Assembly: GCF_019511605.1 (NCBI RefSeq) | Contig: NZ_JAEUAV010000030.1 | Coordinates: forward strand, 26,696-90,695 | DNA: 64,000 bases | Direction: 5' to 3' | Origin: Paraburkholderia phenoliruptrix | GTDB taxonomy: Bacteria; Pseudomonadota; Gammaproteobacteria; Burkholderiales; Burkholderiaceae | Part shown: positions 8,804 to 17,148 of the stretch, in pieces | Layout of the letters: each line of letters opens with the position of its first letter | Numbering within the stretch: position 1 is the first letter of the stretch | Translations under genes and position numbers: made by a program | Notes under the pieces: model-generated | Seen by the model: only the letters and a program-made list of their open reading frames with translations | Told to the model about the DNA's origin: nothing | Database searches by the model: none

Positions 8804-8832
8804 TTGACAATTCCTACATACGGGAATAACGT
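8804..8832 (+). promoter_or_regulatory. Promoter of the dioxygenase operon with operator 2
   Basis: TTGACA at 8804-8809 is a consensus -35. ATTCC-N8-GGAAT (8810-8827) fills the spacer, and a weak -10 (TAACGT) follows at 8827-8832. A repressor bound there would block RNA polymerase directly. It lies 33 bp before the dioxygenase start. Confidence 0.5.
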
Positions 8833-8864
8833 GCTGTCCAACACAACACGATGGAGCAATGCTG

Positions 8865-9779
8865 ATGAGCCCCGACTTCAAAATTGTCGGCTTGCAAGGA
8901 CTGACGTTCGGCGTGGACGACTTCGACGCCGCTTTGCGCTTCCTGCAGGACTGGAACCTCCGAGCACTGACGGTCGGATCGGACAGCGCCAGCTATGAGA
9001 CTGAGGAAGGCGCGCGCATCACGATTCGCCGCTTTGATGACCCTGCGCTGCCCAGCGCGGCGGGCGGCAAATCGACCCTTCGCGAGCTTTTGTGGGCTGT
9101 CGAGTCGGAGGAAGAGCTTGCCAAGATCCGGTCCGAGCTGGAGAAGGACCGAGGCGTGTCGGTCGAGGACGGGGTAGTTCGCGTCATAGAGGAGAACGGC
9201 TACACCCTGGGATTCACCGTCTCGCAGCTGCGCCAGTTGCCGACAGCCAAGGCGGACGTCAATTTTCCTGGAGCGCCGGTCCGAGTCAACCGGGCGGTTG
9301 ACTTCACGGCTCCCCCCACAGTTCGGCACCTCGGCCATGTGGCGGTTTTCGCGCCGAATTTCGAGGAAGCTTTGGCTTTTTATACGACGCGCCTCGGCTT
9401 CCGCGTTTCCGACATTTACCCCGGGCGAGGAGTGTTTCTTCGCGCGGCGGGCTCCCACGATCACCACAACCTGTTCCTCGTTTCTCGCGGGGACATGATC
9501 GGCTTCCACCACATGTCGTTCGAGGTCAGCGACTTCCACCAGGTAATGAACGGTGGGCGCTTGATGGAAAAGAACGGCTGGAAGACCCAGTTCGGCCCCG
9601 GTCGGCACACGCTCGGCTCGAATTACTTCTGGTACTTCCACACGCCGTTCGGCGGCGCATCCGAGTACTACTCGGACATGGACTACCTCGACGACAACTG
9701 GGAAGCGCGTTCTTGGGAATACTCCCCGGATATCATCGCCGCCTGGACCGCGCAGGTTGGGAAAACGTCATCCCACTGA
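8865..9779 (+). CDS. VOC-family type I extradiol ring-cleavage dioxygenase-like protein
   Basis: A 304-residue protein with two vicinal-oxygen-chelate domains. The C-terminal domain has the iron ligands of type I extradiol dioxygenases: RHLGHVAVF (His), GFHHMSFEV (His) and GASEYYSDMD (Glu). The N-terminal domain lacks an equivalent set, as is usual. It should cleave a catecholic or hydroxylated heteroaromatic ring next to the diol. ATG 8865 has GGAG 8 bases upstream; ATG 8859 is too close to it. First gene of a rightward operon with two FAH-family hydrolases. Substrate not identifiable. Confidence 0.85.
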   Translation: MSPDFKIVGLQGLTFGVDDFDAALRFLQDWNLRALTVGSDSASYETEEGARITIRRFDDPALPSAAGGKSTLRELLWAVESEEELAKIRSELEKDRGVSVEDGVVRVIEENGYTLGFTVSQLRQLPTAKADVNFPGAPVRVNRAVDFTAPPTVRHLGHVAVFAPNFEEALAFYTTRLGFRVSDIYPGRGVFLRAAGSHDHHNLFLVSRGDMIGFHHMSFEVSDFHQVMNGGRLMEKNGWKTQFGPGRHTLGSNYFWYFHTPFGGASEYYSDMDYLDDNWEARSWEYSPDIIAAWTAQVGKTSSH

Positions 9780-9809
9780 CCCCTTCGCAACACTGGATAC
9801 CGATCAGAT

Positions 9810-10811
9810 ATGTTTAAGTTAGCGAACTACAGCCAGCCTGGCGCGCGCCGCTTTCCGGGCATGGTTCTGGAAACAGGCGAGATACTCAATATTCCCGAGA
9901 TCGCGTCACGTGAAAGCGCTCGTTCCCGCCTGTTCGAAAAACTCGCGGCGTGTGCGTGTATCGATGACCTCTTGCTCGAATGGGATGAGTCGTTCGAGGC
10001 GCTCGTCGAACTGGCGACGCTGTACTCCGACGGCAAGCTGGAAAAGGCAAGCGTTGATAGCAACGATCTCTCAATCGCGGCGCCCGTCTCCCGCCCCGGC
10101 AAGCTCGTGTGCCACGCACAGAACTATGCCGACCATGTTATGGAAATGCGGCGCTCACAGTTCGGCGTCACCAATGTCGATCTGTCGAAAGATTTCATGG
10201 GCGAGAAGTCGAAGACGTGGCCATACGCGTTTCTGAAGGCACCGAGCGCCATCGTAGGACCTTACGATGATATCGAACTCCCCGATGGTCATCCGCAGAT
10301 CGATTGGGAAGCGGAGATGGCCGTCGTCATCGGCAGACGCGGAAAGCGAATTACCGAGGGAAGCGCGATGGCCCACGTGGCCGGCCTCGTCACTTTCAAT
10401 GACGTGTCATGCCGGGACAATCAATGGCGTCCTGATCGGGTGACCTTGCGTTCGGACTGGTTCGCCGCGAAGAGCTTCGACAGCTTCGCACCGACCGGGC
10501 CGTACCTCGTGCCGATCGCGTTCGTGAAGAACTATATGGACCTTCGCATCACCTTGAAGGTGAACGGCGAAGTGATGCAGGACGGCAGCACGGCCGGCCT
10601 GATCTTTTCGCCCGAGGAGCAGATCTCCTTCTTCTCCAAGTCAATGACGTGGTTCCCCGGTGATGTGTTGGCGACTGGCACCCCGGCAGGCACCGGTCAA
10701 GGGCTCGGAAGATACCTTTCTCCCGGCGACATCGTTGAAACTGAAATTGAAGGCCTCGGCGCGCAGAAGAATCGGTGCGTTCCGCAGCCTGTAGAAACAA
10801 GCACACTCTGA
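9810..10811 (+). CDS. Fumarylacetoacetate hydrolase (FAH) family protein
   Basis: A 333-residue protein. The C-terminal FAH fold carries the metal-binding E-x-E in DWEAEMAVVIG (about residue 167) and the Asp of NDVSCRDNQ; FSPEEQISFFSKSMTWFPGD and ATGTPAGTG are standard late motifs. Family members hydrolyse or decarboxylate acylpyruvates or hydrate/isomerise dienoates after ring cleavage. NHAQNYADHV-like substrate loop is present as CHAQNYADHVMEM. It lies 30 bp after the dioxygenase gene and 7 bp before a second FAH-family gene, so the two likely act in sequence on the ring-cleavage product. Confidence 0.88.
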   Translation: MFKLANYSQPGARRFPGMVLETGEILNIPEIASRESARSRLFEKLAACACIDDLLLEWDESFEALVELATLYSDGKLEKASVDSNDLSIAAPVSRPGKLVCHAQNYADHVMEMRRSQFGVTNVDLSKDFMGEKSKTWPYAFLKAPSAIVGPYDDIELPDGHPQIDWEAEMAVVIGRRGKRITEGSAMAHVAGLVTFNDVSCRDNQWRPDRVTLRSDWFAAKSFDSFAPTGPYLVPIAFVKNYMDLRITLKVNGEVMQDGSTAGLIFSPEEQISFFSKSMTWFPGDVLATGTPAGTGQGLGRYLSPGDIVETEIEGLGAQKNRCVPQPVETSTL

Positions 10812-10818
10812 GGAAATT

Positions 10819-11742
10819 ATGAAACTGGTTAGCTTCTCTGTTGAAGACGGCGCGGTCAAGGGCGGACTGTGGTTTGAAAACGGCGTGCTGCCCTTCGATG
10901 CGGCCGCGGCGATCATTGACTCTTCCGATCTCGACTTGCATTCGGCGAGCGTGCTGAACGTTGTGTGCTCCGCTCAGTCCGTGATTGACCGACTCACCGA
11001 ACTCGACCATGAGGTCAAGTCGGGTGGCCACTCCGACCAGCTCCTGCCACTCGACTCACTTAAGCTCTTGGCACCCATTCCCCGGCCGGCGAAGAACATC
11101 TTCTGCGTGGGACGCAACTATCTCGATCACGTCAAAGAGGGCTATAAGGCCCGAGGCACTGAATTGAAGGTCCCGGAATTCATTCAGTTGTTCAGCAAGC
11201 CGCCGACGACTGTAATCGGGACCGGCGCCGACATTCGGTATGACGAGCAGCTGACGCAAAAGCTCGACTATGAAGCGGAACTCGGTTTGGTGATCGGCAA
11301 GTCAGGACGCGACATTCGTCCCGAGAACGCGCTCGAGCATATCTTCGGCTACACCGTCATCAATGACGTGACTGCCCGTGACCTGCAGCGCGCGCACGAT
11401 CAATGGTTCAAAGGCAAGGGTCTGGATACGTCGTGCCCAATGGGCCCGTGGATTGTGACCAAGGACGAAGTCGGCGATGCTCAGAATCTTGACATTCGCT
11501 GCACTGTCAACGGCGAGGTCCGCCAGAGTTCCAACACCGCGATGATGATCTTCAAGCTTCAAACCATCATCGCCGAGCTTTCGCGCGGCCTGACGTTAGA
11601 AGCGGGCGACATCATCGCCACCGGAACGCCGTCCGGGGTGGGCTATGCGATGGAGCCGCCGCGTCTTCTTAACGTGGGTGATGTTGTTGAAGTCTCGGTC
11701 AGCGGCGTCGGCACCATCCGCAATACCGTCGTTGCTGCCTGA
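10819..11742 (+). CDS. Second FAH-family hydrolase/isomerase
   Basis: A 307-residue FAH-family enzyme with GRNYLDHVKEG, the metal ligands in DYEAELGLVIG (about residue 152) and NDVTARDLQ, and ATGTPSGVGYAM near the end. The ATG is 7 bp after the stop of the previous FAH gene with GAGGAAATT before it. Typical reactions are 2-hydroxyhepta-2,4-diene-1,7-dioate-type isomerisation or acylpyruvate hydrolysis. The paralogue next door differs in its N-terminal domain, suggesting different steps (for example isomerase and hydrolase) rather than duplication. Confidence 0.88.
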   Translation: MKLVSFSVEDGAVKGGLWFENGVLPFDAAAAIIDSSDLDLHSASVLNVVCSAQSVIDRLTELDHEVKSGGHSDQLLPLDSLKLLAPIPRPAKNIFCVGRNYLDHVKEGYKARGTELKVPEFIQLFSKPPTTVIGTGADIRYDEQLTQKLDYEAELGLVIGKSGRDIRPENALEHIFGYTVINDVTARDLQRAHDQWFKGKGLDTSCPMGPWIVTKDEVGDAQNLDIRCTVNGEVRQSSNTAMMIFKLQTIIAELSRGLTLEAGDIIATGTPSGVGYAMEPPRLLNVGDVVEVSVSGVGTIRNTVVAA

Positions 11743-11765
11743 CGAGATCTGAGGAGACACAAACC

Positions 11766-12608
11766 ATGCGTAAGAACTCACAAGCGTTTCGCGAAGGCCA
11801 TCCCCCGGTGAACATCTCGGTGAACGTCATGCTTGAAGGCTGGGGCGATAACGAAGCGCCGGGCCTCGGGCCGATGGGCAATCCGTTACGCGCTGGCGTT
11901 CTCGACCTGCAGGCGCGGTCGTGGGCCGCCTACGGCCCGAAAGAAGGCGCGTGGAGGTTGCTGGACCTTCTCGCCGCGAGAAACGTCAAGGCGTCGTTCT
12001 ATACGAGCGGGATCGTTGCAGAGCGATATCCTGACCTTCTGCGCGAAATCGCGAATGCGGGGCACGACGTGTGCGGCCACAGCTGGACGCAAAACACGCT
12101 TCCTGCCTACCTCGACGGGGAGGCCGAACTCGCAGACATTCAACGATGCACGCAGGTCATCGAAGCGGCGTCCGGCAAGGCTCCCCTCGGCTGGATCAGC
12201 CCGAGATGCACGCCGAGCGCGGTGACCTCGGAACTGCTTGCCAAAAGCGGATATCAATGGCATGCGGACATCTTCGACGCTGACTTGCCGTACTCGATGC
12301 AGTTCGGCGACCACAGAATCGTCGCCCTGCCTTTTACGATGGAGATCAATGATCTGCCCATGAGCGTGCGATACGGGAACGAACCGTCAGCCTTCGCGGC
12401 ATCCGTCAAGCACACGTTGACAAACTGGCATCGTATCGGCAGCCCCGAAACGTGCGTCGATGTGACGGTGCACGCGCACGTGTACGGCCGGCCGGCTGGC
12501 GCGATTGCCCTGGACGAAGCGTTGGAGTTCATCGCTTCTTGCCCTGAGATCGCATCCTACACGTCTCACTCTGAGTTGGCGGACCTCGAAGCGTCCCGTG
12601 AACGATAG
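11766..12608 (+). CDS. Polysaccharide deacetylase-family (PuuE-like) amidohydrolase
   Basis: A 280-residue NodB-fold protein: ASFYTSGIVAERYPDLL, GHDVCGHSWTQN (metal-binding His pair), GWISPRCTPS and VHAHVYGRP near the end. The canonical TFDDG motif is absent; the first strand reads VNVMLEGW, as in the PuuE/allantoinase-like and imidase-like branch that acts on small C-N compounds rather than glycans. The chain lacks a signal peptide, so it is cytosolic. In an operon with ring-cleaving enzymes it probably hydrolyses an amide, formamide or cyclic imide intermediate, which hints at a nitrogen-containing substrate. Confidence 0.82.
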   Translation: MRKNSQAFREGHPPVNISVNVMLEGWGDNEAPGLGPMGNPLRAGVLDLQARSWAAYGPKEGAWRLLDLLAARNVKASFYTSGIVAERYPDLLREIANAGHDVCGHSWTQNTLPAYLDGEAELADIQRCTQVIEAASGKAPLGWISPRCTPSAVTSELLAKSGYQWHADIFDADLPYSMQFGDHRIVALPFTMEINDLPMSVRYGNEPSAFAASVKHTLTNWHRIGSPETCVDVTVHAHVYGRPAGAIALDEALEFIASCPEIASYTSHSELADLEASRER

Positions 12609-12672
12609 GCAATCGCTGTTTTACTACTACCGCGTAAGCGGATGCAAGCTGGACTTGTTGTGTGGAGGAGAC

Positions 12673-14046
12673 ATGAAATCAATGCTGGCGGAGCATCCGT
12701 CACTGGCCCTACAACGACGCATCGAGGCGCTGAAATTCACGAAGCTGCACCGCCGAGCGCGCGTGGTGATGGGAACTGCGACGTTCTTCGATGCCTTTGA
12801 TGTGCTCGCAATTGCTTATGTAATTCCGGTTCTCATTCCGTTGTGGCATCTCGGTCCGAAGGATATTGGCTTACTCATTTCGGCAAGCTTCGTCGGTCAA
12901 ATCTTCGGCGCAATTTTCTTTGGCTTTCTTGCCGAGCGCATCGGTCGCGTTCCGAGCGCCGGGATCTGTATCGCGATCATGGGTGTAATGGGTATCGGCT
13001 GCGCATTTGCCGGAAGCTTCCAGACACTCTTCGCGTTCCGAGTGCTCCAGGGAATCGGGATGGGTGGCGAAGTGCCCGTTGCTGCGACGTACATCAACGA
13101 GTTATGCAGCGCTCACAAGCGTGGCCGCTTCTTCCTCTTTTATGAGGCGCTGTTCGTGATCGGTCTTGTCGGGGCTGCTGCAATGGGCACTTTAGTGGTA
13201 CCCACGCTCGGCTGGCGTGCGATGTTTCTCATAGGCGCAATCCCGGCACTCCTGATCCTCATAGGCCTGCGCACGCTCCATGAGTCGCCCCGCTGGCTTA
13301 TTGAGAAGGGCAAGCTGGCAAAAGCGGACGGCGTGATTCGAGCATTCGAGAAAGCCGGCGCGCCGAACGCTGCGGACGTGCGGTCCGATGTCCAGTACAG
13401 CGACGCGACACCGGCTAGCAGCGACCGCCCCCGATCGTCGTGGAAGGAACTGTTCTCGAAGCAGTACCGTCGTCGCACCTTCGTAGTGTGGGGGCTATGG
13501 GTCTGCGTGTATTTCGTGAACTATGGACTGAATACTTGGCTGCCCACGGTGTATCGCACGGTCTACGGCTTCTCACTCGAGGACGCCCTTCGTGCGGGTC
13601 TTGTGACTAACATTTTCTCGGTATTTGCAGTCATTCTATGCGCGACGTTCGTTGACCGGCTAGGCAGAAAGGTGTGGTTCCTGCTCGCTTTTTCGTGCGC
13701 GGCGACGCCTTTGCTGGTGCTTGCCACCTCGCATACGCCGCCGGCGGCCATGGTGCTGATACTCACGACCCTTAGCTTTGCCTTTGTGACGACAAATTCG
13801 ATGATGGTCTACCTCTACACTCCGGAGATCTATCCAACGCGGATTCGCGCAGCGGCGACGGGGGTGGCTAGTTCGATGCTGAGGGTATCAGCAGCGATCG
13901 GTCCGGTAGCCGTCGGATTTGCATTGAATGTTTATGGTGTTTCTGCTGTCTTTTTGTTGTTTGGGGCAGTAAGCGTGATCGGAGCAATCCTGTCTTTCCT
14001 GGTAGTCGAAACCCGGAACAGAACACTCGAGGAAATTTCTCAATAA
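12673..14046 (+). CDS. MFS transporter, aromatic acid:H+ symporter (AAHS) family
   Basis: A 457-residue inner-membrane carrier of the PcaK/BenK type. After TM1 (FFDAFDVLAIAYVIP) come the family motifs GFLAERIGR (loop 2-3), the QGIGMGGEVPVAATYINE segment in TM4-5, and FVDRLGRKVW (loop 8-9). ATG 12673 has GGAGGAG 3 bases upstream; the open frame extends 5' but that part overlaps the deacetylase gene. It probably imports the aromatic or heteroaromatic acid degraded by this operon. A porin follows. Confidence 0.9.
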   Translation: MKSMLAEHPSLALQRRIEALKFTKLHRRARVVMGTATFFDAFDVLAIAYVIPVLIPLWHLGPKDIGLLISASFVGQIFGAIFFGFLAERIGRVPSAGICIAIMGVMGIGCAFAGSFQTLFAFRVLQGIGMGGEVPVAATYINELCSAHKRGRFFLFYEALFVIGLVGAAAMGTLVVPTLGWRAMFLIGAIPALLILIGLRTLHESPRWLIEKGKLAKADGVIRAFEKAGAPNAADVRSDVQYSDATPASSDRPRSSWKELFSKQYRRRTFVVWGLWVCVYFVNYGLNTWLPTVYRTVYGFSLEDALRAGLVTNIFSVFAVILCATFVDRLGRKVWFLLAFSCAATPLLVLATSHTPPAAMVLILTTLSFAFVTTNSMMVYLYTPEIYPTRIRAAATGVASSMLRVSAAIGPVAVGFALNVYGVSAVFLLFGAVSVIGAILSFLVVETRNRTLEEISQ

Positions 14047-14057
14047 CCGCATGAACG

Positions 14058-14077
14058 AGGCCGCGTAAAAGCGGCCT
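14058..14077 (+). terminator. Weak terminator-like hairpin after the AAHS carrier
   Basis: AGGCCGC, loop GTAAAA, GCGGCCT. The following sequence is T-poor (TGATAATC), so read-through into the porin is likely; it may trim porin expression. Confidence 0.4.
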
Positions 14078-14117
14078 TGATAATCATAATTAGATATCCT
14101 ACGTTTGGAGACAAAAT

Positions 14118-15197
14118 ATGCGTTTAACACTTACGGCAGTTGCAGCGTCGGCGCTCGTGCTTAGTCAAACAGCGACCGCTCAAAGCACAGTTACGCTGTA
14201 CGGCATTGTTGACACGGGCGTGCAGTACTATAACAACGCTGCAGCCGGTGGTTCTGTAGTAGGGATGCCATCGCTGACGGGCGCAGTTCCGTCCCGCTTC
14301 GGATTTCGCGGGGTTGAAGATCTAGGAGGCGGCTATAAGGCTTTCTTCAATCTCGAATCAGGGTTCGCGGTAAGCACAGGGCAATTGAACAACGGCGGAC
14401 GCCTGTTCGGGCGTCTGGCCAACGTAGGGCTCGCCACGGAGCGCAACACGGTTACGCTCGGTAGGCAGCTCAACATGACCTACTACACGATCATATCGGC
14501 CGACGTAATCGGTCCTGCGATCCATTCGATTGCTAGCTTCGATCCGTACATTCCTAACGCACGTAGTGACAACGCGGTCGGCTATCAAGGACGTTTCGGT
14601 GGTTTCAACGTTGGGGCGACCTACAGCTTCGGGCGCGACGCCGCTGGTCCCGCAGGCCCGGCCGCAACCAACTGCGCAGGCCAGTTAGCAGGAGACTTCG
14701 TCGCCTGCCGTCAATACACTGCGATGCTGTCTTACCAGACCACGGAGTTCGGGGTGGCGACGTCATACGATGTGATGAGAGGCGGTCCCAATGCATCGGC
14801 ACCATTGAGTTCGAGCGCCTTTACAGACACGCGAAATCTTGTCGATGCCTTTGCGATGGTGGGGCCAGTAAAGGTCGCGGGCGGTTGGTTGCGTAGAAAT
14901 ACCGCCGCCGCGGTTCACGCACAGTCCGATATCTTCTTCCTCGGTTTTGAATATTTCATTAGGCCCGATCTGATCGAGGACGTACAAGCGCTACGGTACA
15001 TCAACCGAGGCGTGGCAAACGCCAACTTGTTTGTATCACGCACGACATATCTGCTTTCTAAACGCACATCGGCCTATATGTCATTGGGCTACATCATGAA
15101 CAGCGATAAGGGCAACGCGCCTGTCGCGGCACTCGGAACCGTTCGGACCGGGGCGAACCAGTTCGGCGCGATGCTCGGCCTTCAGCAAAAGTTCTAG
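14118..15197 (+). CDS. Gram-negative general porin
   Basis: A 359-residue outer-membrane porin. Signal peptide to about ATAQS, then TVTLYGIVDTGVQYYNN, and the conserved FGFRGVEDLGGGYKAFFNLESGF; it ends MLGLQQKF with the barrel-terminal Phe. Last gene of the dioxygenase operon and followed by a strong terminator. It likely gives the operon its outer-membrane pore. Confidence 0.92.
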   Translation: MRLTLTAVAASALVLSQTATAQSTVTLYGIVDTGVQYYNNAAAGGSVVGMPSLTGAVPSRFGFRGVEDLGGGYKAFFNLESGFAVSTGQLNNGGRLFGRLANVGLATERNTVTLGRQLNMTYYTIISADVIGPAIHSIASFDPYIPNARSDNAVGYQGRFGGFNVGATYSFGRDAAGPAGPAATNCAGQLAGDFVACRQYTAMLSYQTTEFGVATSYDVMRGGPNASAPLSSSAFTDTRNLVDAFAMVGPVKVAGGWLRRNTAAAVHAQSDIFFLGFEYFIRPDLIEDVQALRYINRGVANANLFVSRTTYLLSKRTSAYMSLGYIMNSDKGNAPVAALGTVRTGANQFGAMLGLQQKF

Positions 15198-15276
15198 CCG
15201 GGGAACCGCACGCTGCACAATTCGTTGCGCATCACACCAACGGCGATCTTTTCTTAGGCCTCGCGAGGGCCTTTCA

Positions 15277-15303
15277 GCCGACGACGACCATCGTCGGCTT
15301 TTT
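15277..15303 (+). terminator. Strong rho-independent terminator
   Basis: Perfect 8-bp stem GCCGACGA / TCGTCGGC with a 6-base loop, followed directly by TTTTT. It ends the 8.8-15.2 kb operon. Confidence 0.88.
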
Positions 15304-15471
15304 ACGTCGCATGATCCGACTGCCGTACGAATGACCGTTCCGGTCTGCGACCTGCCACTAGCCTCGCACGCGGTCGACCGGCAGCCATGGGTCGGCTGCG
15401 GGCATTGACGGGTGACGCTCGCACTTAAACCCCGGCGCCCACTAAGGCAATTTAACCCTCGGCTGCCCACC

Positions 15472-15677
15472 CAGTCTCACGATTTCCGTTTTTCGGGTCT
15501 TACGAAATGCGTCCCAGTCTCACTCCGACTCCCTGCACTTCTGCAGGGAGACGGGAATTAGTGAGACTCGCTTTCTCATAAAATCAATCACATAACCACC
15601 AATTCTCGCGACTGATCGGCGCGCACCAGATTGGATTCGTGAGACTGGCCGGGTTTTTTCCCGGATTGGTGAGACTG
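15472..15677. repeat. Inverted array of GTGAGACTG repeats around a stem-loop
   Basis: CAGTCTCAC occurs at 15472-15480 and 15515-15523. The inverse, GTGAGACT(G), occurs at 15561-15568, 15639-15648 and 15669-15677. A degenerate copy (GTCTTAC) lies at 15497-15503. A perfect 9-bp stem-loop (CTCCCTGCA / TGCAGGGAG, 15529-15550) sits between the two orientations, and a second (CCGGG-T6-CCCGG) lies at 15649-15664. Arrays of short oriented repeats are typical of the ends of Mu/Tn7-like or IS481-type elements; here both ends seem joined without a transposase. Confidence 0.55.
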
Positions 15678-15917
15678 CCGGGATGGGGAAGCGCCTCAGG
15701 TTGCATGCAGCCGCTTGCGGCCTTGCGAGGTTCGCGAGCTGCAGCGCCTGATGATCGGTCGTCGCAACTGGTGTTGACCGCGCCAGGGTTTAGCATGAAG
15801 AACATCGTCCGCTCACGGTCAACGAAGGGTGCGTCGCCGGCTCGCGATATCGGTAGGTGCCGAAATGGTTGATCGTTGCGCTCATGCTAGGATTTCCCCA
15901 ACAAAGGGGGAAAAGCG

Positions 15918-16235
15918 ATGGCAGTGCACGCTATAACGGCGGTTCGGATGGACGGGGATTCGCAAAGGGTCACACACGTGCTTTGGGGGCAGGTGTCCGT
16001 CAGCGGAGAGCAATTTGAGGTCGCTCCGCACGCATCGCCTGTAATCGAAGTGGTGGATGCACTGGCTAAGGGCGACACCGTCGTAACAGTCTTTCCGCTG
16101 GATGGACAGCGTGTCGCTGGTCCAGAGGTCCGACGCGTCGTCGACGAGGCCGGACTCGAAGGCATCGAAATGGTGGTCGCTGATTCCGATGCGGGCCGAA
16201 CGCTCGCGGACCTGCCACGGCTTGATCACGAATAG
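15918..16235 (+). CDS. Conserved hypothetical protein (105 aa)
   Basis: A 105-residue soluble protein starting MAVHAITAVRMDGDSQRVTH with a GGGGG-rich ribosome binding site 6 bases before the ATG. I believe similar short proteins (starting MAVHAIT-x-x-RMDG, with VVDALxxGDTV and a FPLDGxRVxGPxV segment) are common in Burkholderia, often near mobile DNA, but no function is known to me. The reverse strand also has a long open frame here; the forward one is favoured by the ribosome binding site and composition. An imperfect hairpin (ATAGAGC / GCTCTAT, 16232-16258) overlaps its end and could terminate it. Confidence 0.65.
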   Translation: MAVHAITAVRMDGDSQRVTHVLWGQVSVSGEQFEVAPHASPVIEVVDALAKGDTVVTVFPLDGQRVAGPEVRRVVDEAGLEGIEMVVADSDAGRTLADLPRLDHE

Positions 16236-16488
16236 AGCGCTCATCGGGTCGGCTCTATCGGGCGGAGTTTAGCTATCGACACCCACGAACCGACGCAGAG
16301 AACTTGCCGCAAGCTGCGCTCGTCGGCATCGTCTGAACACGCGAGTGGGCTTGTCGTGCGTACCCCATCAGGCAGTGATCAGCCATGAGCCGACATTCGT
16401 TGGTAGGGCTGAATTTGTTTTTGGCCCCCGAGACAGCAACCGCGCGATGCGGACGATGGGCACAATATAGACACTTGTGAGAAACCAC

Positions 16489-16923
16489 ATGATTCAAATG
16501 AGACAACCCGAAGACGCGCCTTACGCGTTTCAGGCTGCTTGGAACAGCCATGACATGGATGGCCTCAGAGTATTGTTCCATGAAGACGCGACATTCGTGA
16601 ACCGGTTCGGGCACTACGTACGTGGCGTCGAGGCAATTATCAAGCTGCATGCACCTATCCATGCAACCATCTATAGCGATTCCACGCTCGAGAACGAGCT
16701 GATCGATAGTGTTGCTATCTGCGACGATGCAGTGGTCATGCACTTCTGGAGCCGCCTCGCGGTCGGTGCGGCACACCCTGCGGGGCCGCACGCTGTCGAC
16801 ACGCTGATCCAAGCCGTTCTGACGCGGCGGGTTGAGGCCTGGCGAATCAAGGCGCTCGAGAACGTCACGCTGACCAATCCTCGCGCGGGAGAAGCTGTCC
16901 TGAGAAACAGCCTGGATTCCTGA
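16489..16923 (+). CDS. SgcJ/EcaC-type NTF2-like protein (DUF4440)
   Basis: A 144-residue NTF2-fold protein. AFQAAWNSHDMDGLRVLFHE is the classic start of the SgcJ/EcaC family, followed by DATFVNRFGHYVRGVEAI. These small conical-barrel proteins include isomerases and cyclases, but most have no known role. ATG 16489 is chosen; GTG 16477 is in frame. It stands alone between mobile-element remains with no operon partner. Confidence 0.75.
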   Translation: MIQMRQPEDAPYAFQAAWNSHDMDGLRVLFHEDATFVNRFGHYVRGVEAIIKLHAPIHATIYSDSTLENELIDSVAICDDAVVMHFWSRLAVGAAHPAGPHAVDTLIQAVLTRRVEAWRIKALENVTLTNPRAGEAVLRNSLDS

Positions 16924-17007
16924 TCGAGCCGCAAAACCCTTCCGCGACCGACACGATCATAGTCGGCGGTTGTCCGCTTGCGGGCGGATCGTATGTCCGA
17001 TATGGGT

Positions 17008-17148
17008 CGAGGCCGTGTGAAAACGCGCGCTGAATGTGGTCTCCTGAAAAATCGACCCGCAGATCGCGCTGTATTGGCTTGGTTGTGGCTTGGGAAGGGT
17101 AAAGCGACACCCGAAAACCGAGTACTTCCGCGTTTTCACACGGCCTCG
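17008..17148. repeat. 141-bp MITE-like element with 20-bp perfect inverted ends
   Basis: CGAGGCCGTGTGAAAACGCG at 17008-17027 is repeated exactly, inverted, at 17129-17148. The 101-bp core has no open frame of note. Perfect 20-bp ends on a short non-coding core are what a miniature inverted-repeat element or a collapsed IS leaves. No target duplication could be confirmed. Confidence 0.6.

Noticed and set aside
8814..9641. 275-codon reverse-strand open frame
   Set aside because: Complement of the VOC dioxygenase gene, which has metal ligands and a ribosome binding site.
15472..15677. CRISPR array
   Set aside because: Repeats are only 8-9 bp, in two orientations with irregular spacing; not CRISPR.
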